Notes: generated from the letters alone by a model not told the origin. A DNA stretch of 40,394 bases from Candidatus Bathyarchaeota archaeon (GCA_005882895.1 VBBD01000023.1:1-40394), one strand, 5' to 3'; positions 1 through 10,181 are shown, counted from the stretch's first letter. Program-made: numbers and translations.

Positions 1-135
1 TAAGTCCCACGAATGGGATGAATAAGACTCCGTCGATTATCGCCGCGACGGCATAGTACCGATGCTGCGCAAACCTCCGACACTCCTCAGCTAGACATGT
101 CGAGGACCTAGGCTGTTGTTTGAGCCGGCTGTTGC

Positions 136-452
136 CTAGGGACTCCGAAAGGGGACAGTATTAGTTAAGGCACGTATCCATGGTGAAGGTTTCCGGCCTC
201 TCCCTTTCAGAATTATTATCGCGGTGACCATGACGAGGACGATGGCCAGAACGACGAAGCCTATCGTCTCCGGATCGCGGTGAAGTCTCCTTGCTGGAAG
301 TAGGTGTTATTCTGGTATTCCCCATAGAACCGCCAAGAAGCGTACACAACGCTCAGGGCCGAGACGACAATCATGGCCACCCCAAAGCCGGCGAGTCCTT
401 TCTCGGAACCAGGTTTTGGACTTGAACCAGAACTCGTAGAGATCAGCGCCTA
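136..452 (-). pseudogene. Remnant of a two-TM membrane protein (frameshifted)
   Basis: Reverse strand reads ...SSPKPGSEKGLAGFGVAMIVVSALSVVYASWRFYGEYQNNTYFQQGDFTAIRRR* and in another frame ...ETIGFVVLAIVLVMVTAIIILKGRGRKPSPWIRA..; two hydrophobic segments in different frames, no convincing start codon. Confidence 0.4.
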
Positions 453-577
453 GTCTGAGCCTTTCACGCGTTATTCGTTCTTATGCATAATGTAACTCTA
501 AAAGCCCCGGTTCAAAGCCCCTTTACCGATCAGCGCGGCTGGGGATACCTAGCTGGTGAGAAGTCTCCGAGCCACTG

Positions 578-1170
578 CTAGACTATTCTCAGCCTCAGCC
601 TTTCGTCCCATCTTTTCCTAGACCGAGCTAAGTCCCCATAGACCCGCGCCAGCTCGTAACGTTTCTCGACCCTCTTCCATCTGCTAACGCACTCCTCAAG
701 AAGCAACAAGCTGCTGGAAGCCTCACCCTTCGCTTCTGCGATGGGGCCTTCCGCCCACTTATCATAGGCCTCGGCCCAGTTCTCGTCTAACGCCAAGACA
801 ACATTGTGAAGTTCTTGGTAAAGCGAAGCCGCCTCTTCCTCCCTCTTTGGGTTAACCAGCACCAGCATGAACAGGGTGGCAATAATGGAAACGTCGAACG
901 GCGACTGTTTCGCGAACTTTCACGAGTCGAGAAGGTCCCGTTCGGCCTTCTCCAGCATCCCCTGCTCAAGGTAGAGAGCTCCTCTAACCGCGTGGGAGTA
1001 TGCCAAGGACTCTGACGACCCAATCTTCTCGGACGAGGAAATGGCCTCGTTTGAGAACTCTTCGGCCTTTTGGTATTCTCCTCTCGCTGTCAGTATGACT
1101 GAGAGAGTGTTGTGTGTGGGGCTATTGGGTATCTTTCGCTTATTTCCGAGACGTCTCTGATCAGTTGGTT
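578..1170 (-). pseudogene. TPR-repeat protein remnant with an in-frame TGA and an upstream frameshift
   Basis: Same reverse frame continues across TGA at 922..920: ...LTARGEYQKAEEFSNEAISSSEKIGSSESLAYSHAVRGALYLEQGMLEKAERDLLDS*KFAKQSPFDVSIIATLFMLVLVNPKREEEAASLYQELHNVVLALDENWAEAYDKW...; further upstream coding-like sequence (LIRDVSEISERYPIAPHTTLS) is in another frame. Confidence 0.6.
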
Positions 1171-1340
1171 TTAGTTTTTCCGCCAGGCATGTTCTCTACA
1201 CCTTACAAATTCAGCTTCACCGTTGAATTCAACAACGGAACCGACAAGAGCATTGCCACTCGAATATTCTCTTCCATGACTGGCTTAGACTGTAAGAAAA
1301 GAGGGGTTTTTCGAGGGAGAGCCGTCGCCGGCCCTCTTCT

Positions 1341-1880
1341 CTAGTGGGTCAGTTGAACTACTTGGATTTGGAAGTTGACGCCTGGAGGCGGGGTGAAGCC
1401 GAGTACGGATGCCATTGAGAAGTGACCCGGTACAGCGGGAATTCCTGTGTCGAGTGGGGTCGGTAATATGGGCATCGTTATCGGTGGTCCCCTTGGAACC
1501 GTGCCGGTGAAGGTCATTGTTCCGCTGGTTACAAAGAAGGTCAAGGGACCCACGCTCCCTGGCATGATTGTCCATCCTGTAATCTCGGCGTTGAAGTGGT
1601 CCGCGCCCGCTGATCCATGGCTTGTTGGACCCGTTAGATGGCTGCATCCGGTAAGCGTTGCGTCTCCGAGGCCGCCGCTGTCGAACTCAATCCAGCCCCA
1701 GAAGCCGCCTAGCATTGAATCGCAAACCGACGGGTTGTTACAGTTGAAAGAGAGGCCGATCTGCCACAGGGCGGTGTTTCCATAGGCATGGACCGCAGGA
1801 ACTGTAGCTGACATAAGCGGTAGAACTGCGAGAATGGCGCTGAGAGCCGCGAATTCCAAAATTGTCCTCGGTCTAACCAA
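1341..1880 (-). CDS. Secreted hypothetical protein
   Basis: 179-aa ORF with N-terminal signal peptide (LEFAALSAILAVLPLMSATVPAVHA); extracellular-type composition. Confidence 0.7.
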   Translation of the reverse strand: MVRPRTILEFAALSAILAVLPLMSATVPAVHAYGNTALWQIGLSFNCNNPSVCDSMLGGFWGWIEFDSGGLGDATLTGCSHLTGPTSHGSAGADHFNAEITGWTIMPGSVGPLTFFVTSGTMTFTGTVPRGPPITMPILPTPLDTGIPAVPGHFSMASVLGFTPPPGVNFQIQVVQLTH

Positions 1881-2192
1881 TTTTTCTTCCTCGCGACCTA
1901 TTCTTCTTGTTTATTTAACATGATTTGAATCTTGAGGATGCCGAAGATATCGATAGAATGATAGTTTTCTGAAATCCAGTGCCAACCCCCGAATTAGCAT
2001 CAACCTCCAATTTTTTTTCTTTCGTTCATCCACTCGTGTCTGATGATCGAATCCCACTGATCCCGCCAATCGCGGATCCTCGACTACGCAAGGCGCATCT
2101 CCTGTCCACGGTACACAAACTCCCTTGTTTTTCTAGCAGGACTTCAGAAGTACAACTTAATACCTGTTGAATCCCGTTCGGGTTAGGGGTTT

Positions 2193-2756
2193 TTGCAGGC
2201 GAAAGCAGTGATTGAGAACCCTTTGAGCGGGGAACGCGTCACTTTTCCTGAGCAGGAACCAGCGACTAGCAATGATCTGCTTCGCTTTGAGTGGTCCGTT
2301 CGCCCGCAAGGTCCGTTGCCGGATAAGGTCAAGCAATATCCTGGACACGCGCATCCGGTTTCAGAGGAACGAATTCGAATAGTAAGCGGAAAGATTTGGT
2401 TTCGTTCTGGAGGAGTCGAGAAGACAATGCTTGAGGGACAAGAAGTAATAGTCCCTCCAGGAACGCCTCACTCTTGGTGGAACGTTGGGGATACTGAGGC
2501 TAACGCCATCGTCGAGTTTCGACCAGCCGGAGAGATCAAATCCTTCTTCGAGACAACCTTCGGGCTTGCCAAGGATGGAGAGCTAGGAAAGGGTTTCAAA
2601 ACAATGCTACGATATGCCGTAATCTGCCACGACTTCAAAAACGACGTCAAGGTCCTACAGCGCTCCGAGCGCGTGGGCGTCTTCCTCTTCTGGCCGCTGG
2701 GAAAACTCTTCGGGTACAGTTCAAGATATTCAGGCAAGCCGACTGCCCCGACGTAA
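2193..2756 (+). CDS. Cupin-domain protein
   Basis: Cupin motifs PGHAHPVSEERIRIVSGKIWF and GQEVIVPPGTPHSWWNVGDTEA; TTG start. Confidence 0.8.
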   Translation: MQAKAVIENPLSGERVTFPEQEPATSNDLLRFEWSVRPQGPLPDKVKQYPGHAHPVSEERIRIVSGKIWFRSGGVEKTMLEGQEVIVPPGTPHSWWNVGDTEANAIVEFRPAGEIKSFFETTFGLAKDGELGKGFKTMLRYAVICHDFKNDVKVLQRSERVGVFLFWPLGKLFGYSSRYSGKPTAPT

Positions 2757-2989
2757 ATTAGATATCTTCACTCGATTTTTCCGGATCGAAAGGCAGGCTT
2801 CCCGCCAGACTCAATTCCCCGCTGGTCTGGACCAGCCAAAGCCCAAATTTGCCACCGCCTCTAATCCAGTGTAAGAATCATCGCAAGGGAACTTAGTTAG
2901 GTAAACACTGGACGACCGAAACACTTAACCCCACAAAAAACCGTACGGGTAGCTATACCGTGCCATCGGTGTAATTCTTGAGAATCATA

Positions 2990-4378
2990 ATGAAATTGTT
3001 TTTCCTCTTTATACTATTGACGGGATTGGTCTTCGCGGTTCCATCAGGCAGCTGGACCGGTGTGACATCAGCCGCGACAACACCAGACTTTACAATGTCC
3101 GCCCATCCAAACATGCTCACGATTCCACAAGGCTCAGCCGGAAAAACCATGATCCTCCTGACGAGCCTTAACGGTTTTCAAGGAAACGTGACTCTCAGCC
3201 CGCCAGTGTCATGCTTGGCAATTGGCTGCCCCCAGTACACCATTAGCCCGACAGTCGTCAAATTAGCCCCGAACCAAAACGCGACAGCCGGCTTCACGAT
3301 CTACACCTTCTCACAGACACCCCTTGCAACCTACAATGTGGCCGTGACCGGCACGAGTGGCAACCTCTCCCACTCTGCACCCGTCACATTTACAGTCGTG
3401 GCCTCCGGCCCTCCGGATTTCACAATCTCAGCCAATCCGCCGAGCCAAACAGTCATTGCGGGCAATACCGCCAAGTCCCAGATCGCACTGACCAGCATCA
3501 ACAGTTTCAATGGAACCGTTAAGCTCACAACGTCTCCCGCACCACTCTGCGTCTCATGCCCAAATTGGGGCATCAGCCCGTCGAGTGTCGACCTCTCACC
3601 CGGCGGAACTGCCACCTCGACCCTCACCTTCTACACCACAACCGGCACTCCACCTACCAACTGGGTCGTAAAAGTGACCGGAACAAGCGGCAGCACATCA
3701 CACAATGTCAATGTAACCTTCATCGTGGTCTCGTCCACTCCAGCTCCGGACTTTACAATGACCGCCAACCCTAGTAGTCTCAATATTCCCGCGGGCACCA
3801 CGGGCAAATCGACAATCACTCTTACAAGTCTCAACGGTTTCAGCGGGACCGTGAACCTTTACACGTCCCCGTCTCCTCTCTGTCCATCACCCGCATGCAG
3901 CACTTGGTCCATACATCCGACAAGTGTCAATCTCGTTCCTAATGGATCGGCCACCGCAACCCTCTCAATCTATGGCGGAACCCAGGGAGGGTACGGCAAT
4001 GTCACCGTCTACGGAAACACCGGCAACCTTACACACTCCACAATCGTGTCATTCAAGATCACCCCATCCCCAGACTTTACAATCACACTCAGCCCATCCT
4101 CCCAAACCGTCAGAAAAGGCTCCACCACAACGTTCACGATACAGGTAACAGGAACAAACGGCTTCAACAATACCATCGACCTAACCGCAACCATCGCGCC
4201 TATCACACGTCATGGTCCGGCAATCTCTCTACCCTCGCCCGTCGGCCCCTATTCCACTTCAACCCTCACTGTTTCAACAACACGCAACACGCAACTAGGC
4301 ACGTACACGATCACGGTGACCGCCACCAACGGCTCACTGACGCACACCTCTACCGCGACAGTAACGGTTACAAGTTAG
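2990..4378 (+). CDS. Secreted protein with four tandem Ig-like repeats
   Basis: Signal peptide MKLFFLFILLTGLVFAVPSG; four PDFT(M/I)...P....G......LTS.NGF.GTV.L repeats starting at about nt 3083, 3413, 3746, 4070. Confidence 0.8.
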   Translation: MKLFFLFILLTGLVFAVPSGSWTGVTSAATTPDFTMSAHPNMLTIPQGSAGKTMILLTSLNGFQGNVTLSPPVSCLAIGCPQYTISPTVVKLAPNQNATAGFTIYTFSQTPLATYNVAVTGTSGNLSHSAPVTFTVVASGPPDFTISANPPSQTVIAGNTAKSQIALTSINSFNGTVKLTTSPAPLCVSCPNWGISPSSVDLSPGGTATSTLTFYTTTGTPPTNWVVKVTGTSGSTSHNVNVTFIVVSSTPAPDFTMTANPSSLNIPAGTTGKSTITLTSLNGFSGTVNLYTSPSPLCPSPACSTWSIHPTSVNLVPNGSATATLSIYGGTQGGYGNVTVYGNTGNLTHSTIVSFKITPSPDFTITLSPSSQTVRKGSTTTFTIQVTGTNGFNNTIDLTATIAPITRHGPAISLPSPVGPYSTSTLTVSTTRNTQLGTYTITVTATNGSLTHTSTATVTVTS

Positions 4379-4614
4379 ACCCACATCCTCCTAAGCCGAC
4401 CTAACCGGAGTCCCTAGTCCGACCTAAAATGCGCATACGGTGCGATGCCCTCGTCCTGTGACGAAGCAGATGAGAATCCAGTCCTTTTAGGATAATTCAA
4501 CCCACTAGAATCTTCGCGAAGAGATTGAGCATTTGATTAACGGACTGAAGGAGTTTGCATTATCACGGGGTCTATTCGACAGACTTGCCAGACTGGTGGG
4601 GTTGAGGTCTCCTC

Positions 4615-6360
4615 ATGCTCAAACGAGCCTTTGAAGATCTTCGACCGTATCTCTGGCCAATCGTCGTCCTGCTGATAATATCTCTGACAGCAGTACCGAT
4701 AACCCTGATCTTTCCCCTGCCCATCAAGTTGTTAGTTGACAGCGTTCTCGGTTCTCAGCCGTTGCCCGGATATCTCACAGTTTTCGTTGGATCCCAACTC
4801 TCCAAAAGTCTCACCCTATGGCTTGCGATCATCATACTCATGGGAACCGCTGTCCTGACTTACCTGCAGAACCTGGTGAATGTCTGGTACACCAACAAGG
4901 TCGGAAATCGGATGACACTTGACGTCCGGGCCCGTCTCTTTCGCCAGATGCAGCGTCTTTCCATTGCCTACCATGACACCATGGGGGCGGCAGACTCGGC
5001 ATATCGTACTCTCAACGATGCCCCAATGCTGCGTTCGTTCGGAATCGATAGCATGATTCCCCTGGCTACCTCCATCCTGACTATTGGCGCAATGATTCTT
5101 GTCATGGTCTACTTTGACTGGCAGCTTGCCCTAGTCGCGCTGCTCGTGTCTCCCGTGATGTTCCTTCTCACCTTTGTATTTCGGCCACGGATTCGCGCTG
5201 GATGGCGGAAGTTCAGGGCCTCAGAAAGCGCCGCTATGGCAGTGGCCCAGGAGAGCCTAGGCGCCTCCAGATTAGTGAAATCGTACGGTCAAGAAGAGCG
5301 AAAGAACGAGCAGTTAGTCTCTCACTACAATGCGAGCCTGTCCGCTCAGCTCAAGGTACAGGTAGACAGCGCGGTTTACAGTCTACTCGTGGGCATTGTG
5401 ACAGCTGCCGGTTTGGCGGCCGTGTTCTACATCGGAATAGGCCATGTTCAAGCAGGCGTGCTAACGCTCGGGAGCCTTCTAGTCGTAAATTACTATGTGA
5501 CCCAGCTCTACGGTCCCCTAAGGAACGTAGGCCAGTCAATACTTGACATTCAGATGTCGCTGACTGGAGTAGAACGATATCGTGCCGTTCTCGACGAGAA
5601 GCCCGACGTACCCGAGTCGCCCAACGCGCTTCCACTAGCGAGAGCTAAAGGCAAGATTACCTTCCAGAAAGTATCGTTCGAGTATACGAAGGGCCATCCG
5701 GTACTCAACGACGTATCCTTCGAACTGCCGTCGGCCAATTGTCTCGGCGTAGTTGGACCGACCGGTTCAGGCAAGACCACACTGTCGACCCTCCTGCTAC
5801 GCCTCTTCGACCCAACTGATGGCGTAATTGCTCTGGACGATATCGACCTGAAAGACTACAAGCTGGCGGATCTCCGAAACCAGTATGCAGTCGTCCACCA
5901 GGAGACTGTACTCTTCTCAACGACCGTAGCCGAGAACATTCGCTTCGCCCGGCCCAATGCAACCATGGACGAGGTTATCGGAGCAGCAACTGCCGCGAAA
6001 GCTCACGACTTCATCACAAGTTTACCAAACGGATACGACACCTTGGTCGGCGAGCGAGGAATGAAGCTCTCCGGCGGAGAACGTCAACGCATATCACTAG
6101 CTCGCGCATTTCTCAAGAACGCGCCCATCCTCATACTCGACGAGCCTACCAGTTCATTGGATGTTCATACTGAAGCGGCTATCCTCGAGACAATTCAGGA
6201 ACTGATGAAAGGCAAGACCACCTTGATGATAGCCCATCGCCCAAGCACGCTAAGGAACTGCAACATGATTTTGGTGCTAGAAGAGGGTAGAGTGGCTCGA
6301 ATGACGACTGAAGTCGATTTGGTAATCTCTGGCATGCAGACCCCAAATCTACAGATATGA
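4615..6360 (+). CDS. ABC exporter, fused TM + ATPase (MsbA/multidrug type)
   Basis: Walker A GPTGSGKTT, signature LSGGERQRISLARAF, Walker B ILILDEPTSSLD; N-terminal six-TM region. Confidence 0.93.
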   Translation: MLKRAFEDLRPYLWPIVVLLIISLTAVPITLIFPLPIKLLVDSVLGSQPLPGYLTVFVGSQLSKSLTLWLAIIILMGTAVLTYLQNLVNVWYTNKVGNRMTLDVRARLFRQMQRLSIAYHDTMGAADSAYRTLNDAPMLRSFGIDSMIPLATSILTIGAMILVMVYFDWQLALVALLVSPVMFLLTFVFRPRIRAGWRKFRASESAAMAVAQESLGASRLVKSYGQEERKNEQLVSHYNASLSAQLKVQVDSAVYSLLVGIVTAAGLAAVFYIGIGHVQAGVLTLGSLLVVNYYVTQLYGPLRNVGQSILDIQMSLTGVERYRAVLDEKPDVPESPNALPLARAKGKITFQKVSFEYTKGHPVLNDVSFELPSANCLGVVGPTGSGKTTLSTLLLRLFDPTDGVIALDDIDLKDYKLADLRNQYAVVHQETVLFSTTVAENIRFARPNATMDEVIGAATAAKAHDFITSLPNGYDTLVGERGMKLSGGERQRISLARAFLKNAPILILDEPTSSLDVHTEAAILETIQELMKGKTTLMIAHRPSTLRNCNMILVLEEGRVARMTTEVDLVISGMQTPNLQI

Positions 6361-6411
6361 CCCATTGCCAGTTACGTCAAATTTGACCGACAATCGAGAG
6401 AGATTGAGAAC

Positions 6412-6750
6412 GTGATTAACGGACTGAAAGAGTGGTTGTTACAGTTGCCGGATGTTGTGGAGGCACCACATAGTTTCGGCGGAACTGAGTATCAGGTTAA
6501 CGGCCGCCAGTTCATGCACAACCATGGTCCAAGATATTTGGATATACATTTGTCGCGGGAAGACCAGCAGCGGGTACTCCGTGAGGGCAAGGCTGAGCGG
6601 CACCGGTTCACACCAGCGCGGGCGGGATGGGTTACCTTCCACGTACGATCCGATGGAGATGTTGAGACAGCGAAGGAATTGATCACATTGGCCTACAATG
6701 ATGCTCGGAAGACAACTGCGTTTCGAAAACAACGCCTCTCTTCACAGTAG
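6412..6750 (+). CDS. DUF5519 ('luciferase family') protein
   Basis: GTG start; SFGGTEYQVNGRQFMHNHGPRYLDIHLSREDQQRVLREGKAERHRFTPARAGWVTFHVRSDGDVETAKELITLAYNDA. Confidence 0.65.
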   Translation: MINGLKEWLLQLPDVVEAPHSFGGTEYQVNGRQFMHNHGPRYLDIHLSREDQQRVLREGKAERHRFTPARAGWVTFHVRSDGDVETAKELITLAYNDARKTTAFRKQRLSSQ

Positions 6751-6977
6751 TCCGCTCGAAGCCTCCAGAACCTACAAGGTAGAAGTGCGTCCCGAGAATC
6801 TAAGAGACCAAAGATCGAGGGACTCAGGGACACCAGACTGGGCTGAATGAACAGTTCGTGTATGTTAGAGTAAGAAGCTCGTAGCCAAGTGACGGGTTAG
6901 GCTTTGAATATCAGCACTGTTGCGACTCATCGATTGGACGGTTCATAAGCTGGGACCCGTATCGAAGCGTTTCGCTC

Positions 6978-7256
6978 TTGACTCTATCTGAGAGGGCTTG
7001 GAAACATATTCGCGAAAGACATCCTGAGGTCTCTTCCTACAAGCAGCTGATTGGGGAAGTGTTGGCAAAGCCCGAGATTATCGTAAAGGGCAAGAAGGCT
7101 GAGTTGAAGGCAGTTAGATTCGTCCCAAAGACGCATCTTGGACCTAAGTATCTTGTAGTGGTCTATCGAGAAGATTCGGGCCAGAAGCGTATAATAACGG
7201 CATACTTCACATCAGATCCGAAGAAGCTGAAAGGCGAAGTAGTATGGAGAGCATAG
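6978..7256 (+). CDS. Putative BECR-fold (PBECR2-like) nuclease toxin
   Basis: LSERAWKHIRERHPEV...IGEVLAKPEIIVKG...YLVVVYRED...IITAYFTSDPKKLKGEVVW pattern; overlaps the downstream DUF2283 gene. Confidence 0.6.
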   Translation: MTLSERAWKHIRERHPEVSSYKQLIGEVLAKPEIIVKGKKAELKAVRFVPKTHLGPKYLVVVYREDSGQKRIITAYFTSDPKKLKGEVVWRA

Positions 7257-7438
7257 TACTGAAACCAAGCAAGCTTGATGTCGAGTACGACAAGGAGAGC
7301 GATGTACTCTACATTTCTACGGGCAAACCCCGGGAAGCTGACGATAGTATCGAGCCGCAAGAAGGTGTTGTGATTCGAACCAGAAAGGGCGAGCTTGTCG
7401 GAATCACAATAATCGGGCTTCACACCTATCTTTCCTGA
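7244..7438 (+). CDS. DUF2283 family protein (putative antitoxin)
   Basis: VEYDKESDVLYISTGKPREADDSIEPQEGVVIRTRKGELVGITIIG; start overlaps preceding ORF by 13 bp. Confidence 0.7.
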   Translation: MESIVLKPSKLDVEYDKESDVLYISTGKPREADDSIEPQEGVVIRTRKGELVGITIIGLHTYLS

Positions 7439-7666
7439 AAGAGAATTTAGCAATAATGCCCTCACCGTAGGCTATCCTGCCTTTCTTGAATGGTATAGGA
7501 ACGATGATTGGAGACTGAACGCTCCCCTGATCTGCGGTCTTTCCCAAGGATGCTTGCCTCGTGCCCGAAGGCTACGAATGGATATCGGACTTTTACTAGC
7601 TATGGCTATAGTACCTTTTATATACGTCCTATGAAAATAGTTGCTTTCTAACCGAGGATCAGAAGT

Positions 7667-9172
7667 TTGTCTCCATCGTTTTGGAACATTAGAGAAAGAG
7701 TTGGAGGAAAGATCCGTCGTCCTTCGAGTCTGAGCTTTACCCGCGCCGCCGGAATCCTGTTGATTTTGACGCTTACGATGAGCCCTTACCTTTCGCAAGT
7801 CTCCGGTGCAAAGCCTCCGCCTTCGCCTCAACCATCAAACTCGACGACCTGGGCCAAGGAGTACAATATCCCGTATGATTACGCTGCGGCCTACAGCGTT
7901 TCGCAGCTGTCCAGTGGTGGTTATGTCGTGGGAGCCTTGTGTACCGCAGCTGCGGTAACCACTCCCAACTGCAACACACTCTCAGAGCCAACTGCAATGG
8001 TCATGATGGTCGACTCAAGCGGAAATATTCAATCGCAGACTCAGTACGACTACACGCGTTATCCCTACTCTACAGCATTGGACCTTATCCGTCCAACCTC
8101 GGACGGAGGCGCTATCTTCGCGGGCAACGCTCAATTCGGCTGTCCCGCAACCGGACAGACCAGCTGTGCTGCGATCGTCAAAGTGGATTCGAACGGGAAG
8201 GTGCAATGGGCAAACGACCTGCAATTCTCGACCAGCTCCACCTACGGCCCCCTCACATGGCCTCTCGACCTCCAACAAACCACCGACGGAGGATACGTCA
8301 TAGCAGGCTACACCTTCGCCCCGGCGTCGATCTACAACCCGTTCGTCGTGAAACTAAGCTCAACAGGGCAGATACAATGGCAACACGTCTTCGCTGACCC
8401 GAACAGCCAGTACTCCGCAGCCTACGCGATCCGGCAGACACCTGACGGCGGCTATGTGGTCGCCGGCGAGATATACTACAACCAGATACTCGTCTTCAAA
8501 CTCGACTCGACAGGTACGCTACTCTGGCAGCACGTCTACGCCATAGGAACAGACAGTTACGCTGAGACCTTGGGGTTGACATCTGACGGTGGCTTCATCC
8601 TCGGCGGGCTAGTATCCACAAGTACTGCAACATCGTACAGCAGCAGTGTCTTGCTTCTAAAGCTCGACTCAACCGGCAACCCGCAATTTGCCAAGACCTA
8701 TACCCCATCCGGCAGCATCAGCGACCTAGCAATCACGGGCGCACAACAAACCACTGATGGAGGATACGCGTTCGCGGGATACTACTTCCAAAACACAATC
8801 TACAACGAGCGAGCATGGCTGGTCAAGACGGACTCCACCGGTAAAGTGCAATGGGACAAGATCTATGGTGCGGACGTTGAGTATTCTGATAGAAAATTCC
8901 TGTCTTTCCAGCAGACGAGCGACGGAGGGTTCATAGCCGCAGGCTTCACCAACCAATACAACAACGGGTACACCTCGATGTGGCTGGCAAAAACTGACTC
9001 CAACGGGAACATCTCGAACTGTAGCGATGTTAAAGCAGCATCAGACACGAGCGGTTCGGTCTCAGTGAAAATCTCGAACTCAGATATTGGAGCGGTCAAT
9101 GATGGCTTCTCCTACTTAGCCGACACACTCTCGTCCTTGGCAGGACCCTTCACAGCAACAAAGGAATGCTAG
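7667..9172 (+). CDS. Secreted repeat protein, beta-propeller-like 'TTDGGYVIAG' repeats
   Basis: Recurring (Q)TxDGGY/FxxAG...K.DSTG.(L/V)QW units about 50-65 aa apart; hydrophobic N-terminus. Confidence 0.75.
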   Translation: MSPSFWNIRERVGGKIRRPSSLSFTRAAGILLILTLTMSPYLSQVSGAKPPPSPQPSNSTTWAKEYNIPYDYAAAYSVSQLSSGGYVVGALCTAAAVTTPNCNTLSEPTAMVMMVDSSGNIQSQTQYDYTRYPYSTALDLIRPTSDGGAIFAGNAQFGCPATGQTSCAAIVKVDSNGKVQWANDLQFSTSSTYGPLTWPLDLQQTTDGGYVIAGYTFAPASIYNPFVVKLSSTGQIQWQHVFADPNSQYSAAYAIRQTPDGGYVVAGEIYYNQILVFKLDSTGTLLWQHVYAIGTDSYAETLGLTSDGGFILGGLVSTSTATSYSSSVLLLKLDSTGNPQFAKTYTPSGSISDLAITGAQQTTDGGYAFAGYYFQNTIYNERAWLVKTDSTGKVQWDKIYGADVEYSDRKFLSFQQTSDGGFIAAGFTNQYNNGYTSMWLAKTDSNGNISNCSDVKAASDTSGSVSVKISNSDIGAVNDGFSYLADTLSSLAGPFTATKEC

Positions 9173-9279
9173 TCAACCCTTCCTGTTATGCCTCCTGCGC
9201 AGATCTTCTGATATCCAAACTGGCTCACTGTAATCGACCATTTTCTGAACCTGACTTTCGACGTCACGTCTCCCGTCTA

Positions 9280-10181
9280 TCATCGCGGTTGAGATTCTCG
9301 CGAGTGTCGCTCTATTCCATTGAGCTTTTGCATCGTCAGTGCGACCGAGCTGAAATCCATCTCTCCCTGACCCTGGTTCACACAGGTCATGAAAAGCTGT
9401 TTCACCAGGCTTCCAGCAGGAAGAGCCACCTTCTGTCGCGTTGCCTGGTTCTCGGCCAGTGTTAGATCCTTCAACAACATGTTCACCGTGAAGAGCGGAG
9501 AATAATCTCCCTTTGCGATCAAGGGTCCCTTAACCTCCGAGAAATAGTTCTTCTGAACTGTCTTGTTGAAAGCATCAACGAAGACTCCAGGCTCGAAGCC
9601 TAGCTTCTGCGAGAGGACGAACGCCTCTGAGAAGGCCAGCCCGATGGTTCCGAGATGGAGGTTGAGTATGAGCTTCATCTTATGACCACTGCCAGGTTTT
9701 CCGAGATAGATGACGGTGGAGCCGAGCTGGTTGAGAAGTTCTCGGTTCTTCTCGAACACGCTCTCGTCGCCTCCGACGAGCAACGCCAAATGCCCTTGGG
9801 CGGCCATGTCTGGGTTGCCTATGACTGGGGCATCAAGCCTATCGACCCCTGACTTCTTTGCTTGCTTGCTTGATGGGAAGCGTCTGGGTCGATGGTGCTC
9901 ATCTCGATCCAGAGAGCTCCCCTCTTCATCCCATGCAACGCCCCATCCTTTCCCATGACGATGATTTCGACCACGTCCTGGTCTGTGAGAGAAGTAACGA
10001 CAACATCAACAGACTTGCCCAGCTCGTAGGGGGAAGGATGTGCTATTGCTCCCTTTGCAACTAGCTCACGCAGTCTCTCTTTGCTTCTATTGTAGACGTG
10101 GACCTCGTGTCCTTTCAAGAGAAGGTTTAGTGCAAACGCGCTTCCCATCTTTCCGAGACCTAAGATTCCCAGCTTTGTCAT
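9280..10181 (-). pseudogene. 3-hydroxyisobutyrate dehydrogenase-family NAD-binding protein, frameshifted
   Basis: N-part MTKLGILGLGKMGSAFALNLLLKGHEVHVYNRS (9819..10181) and C-part GSGHKMKLILNLHLG.. (9280..9807) in two frames; frame breaks at an AAGC tetranucleotide repeat (about 9858..9872). Confidence 0.8.

Noticed and set aside
1-130. Possible reverse-strand coding end (CLAEECRRFAQHRYYAVAAIIDGVLFIPFVGL)
   Set aside because: Open to window edge but no start codon and too short to assign; may belong to the pseudogene cluster.
480-560. tRNA-like T-loop (ccccggttcaaagcccc)
   Set aside because: No matching acceptor or anticodon stem could be assembled.
7939-8397. 152-aa forward ORF
   Set aside because: Alternate frame of the secreted DGGY-repeat gene.
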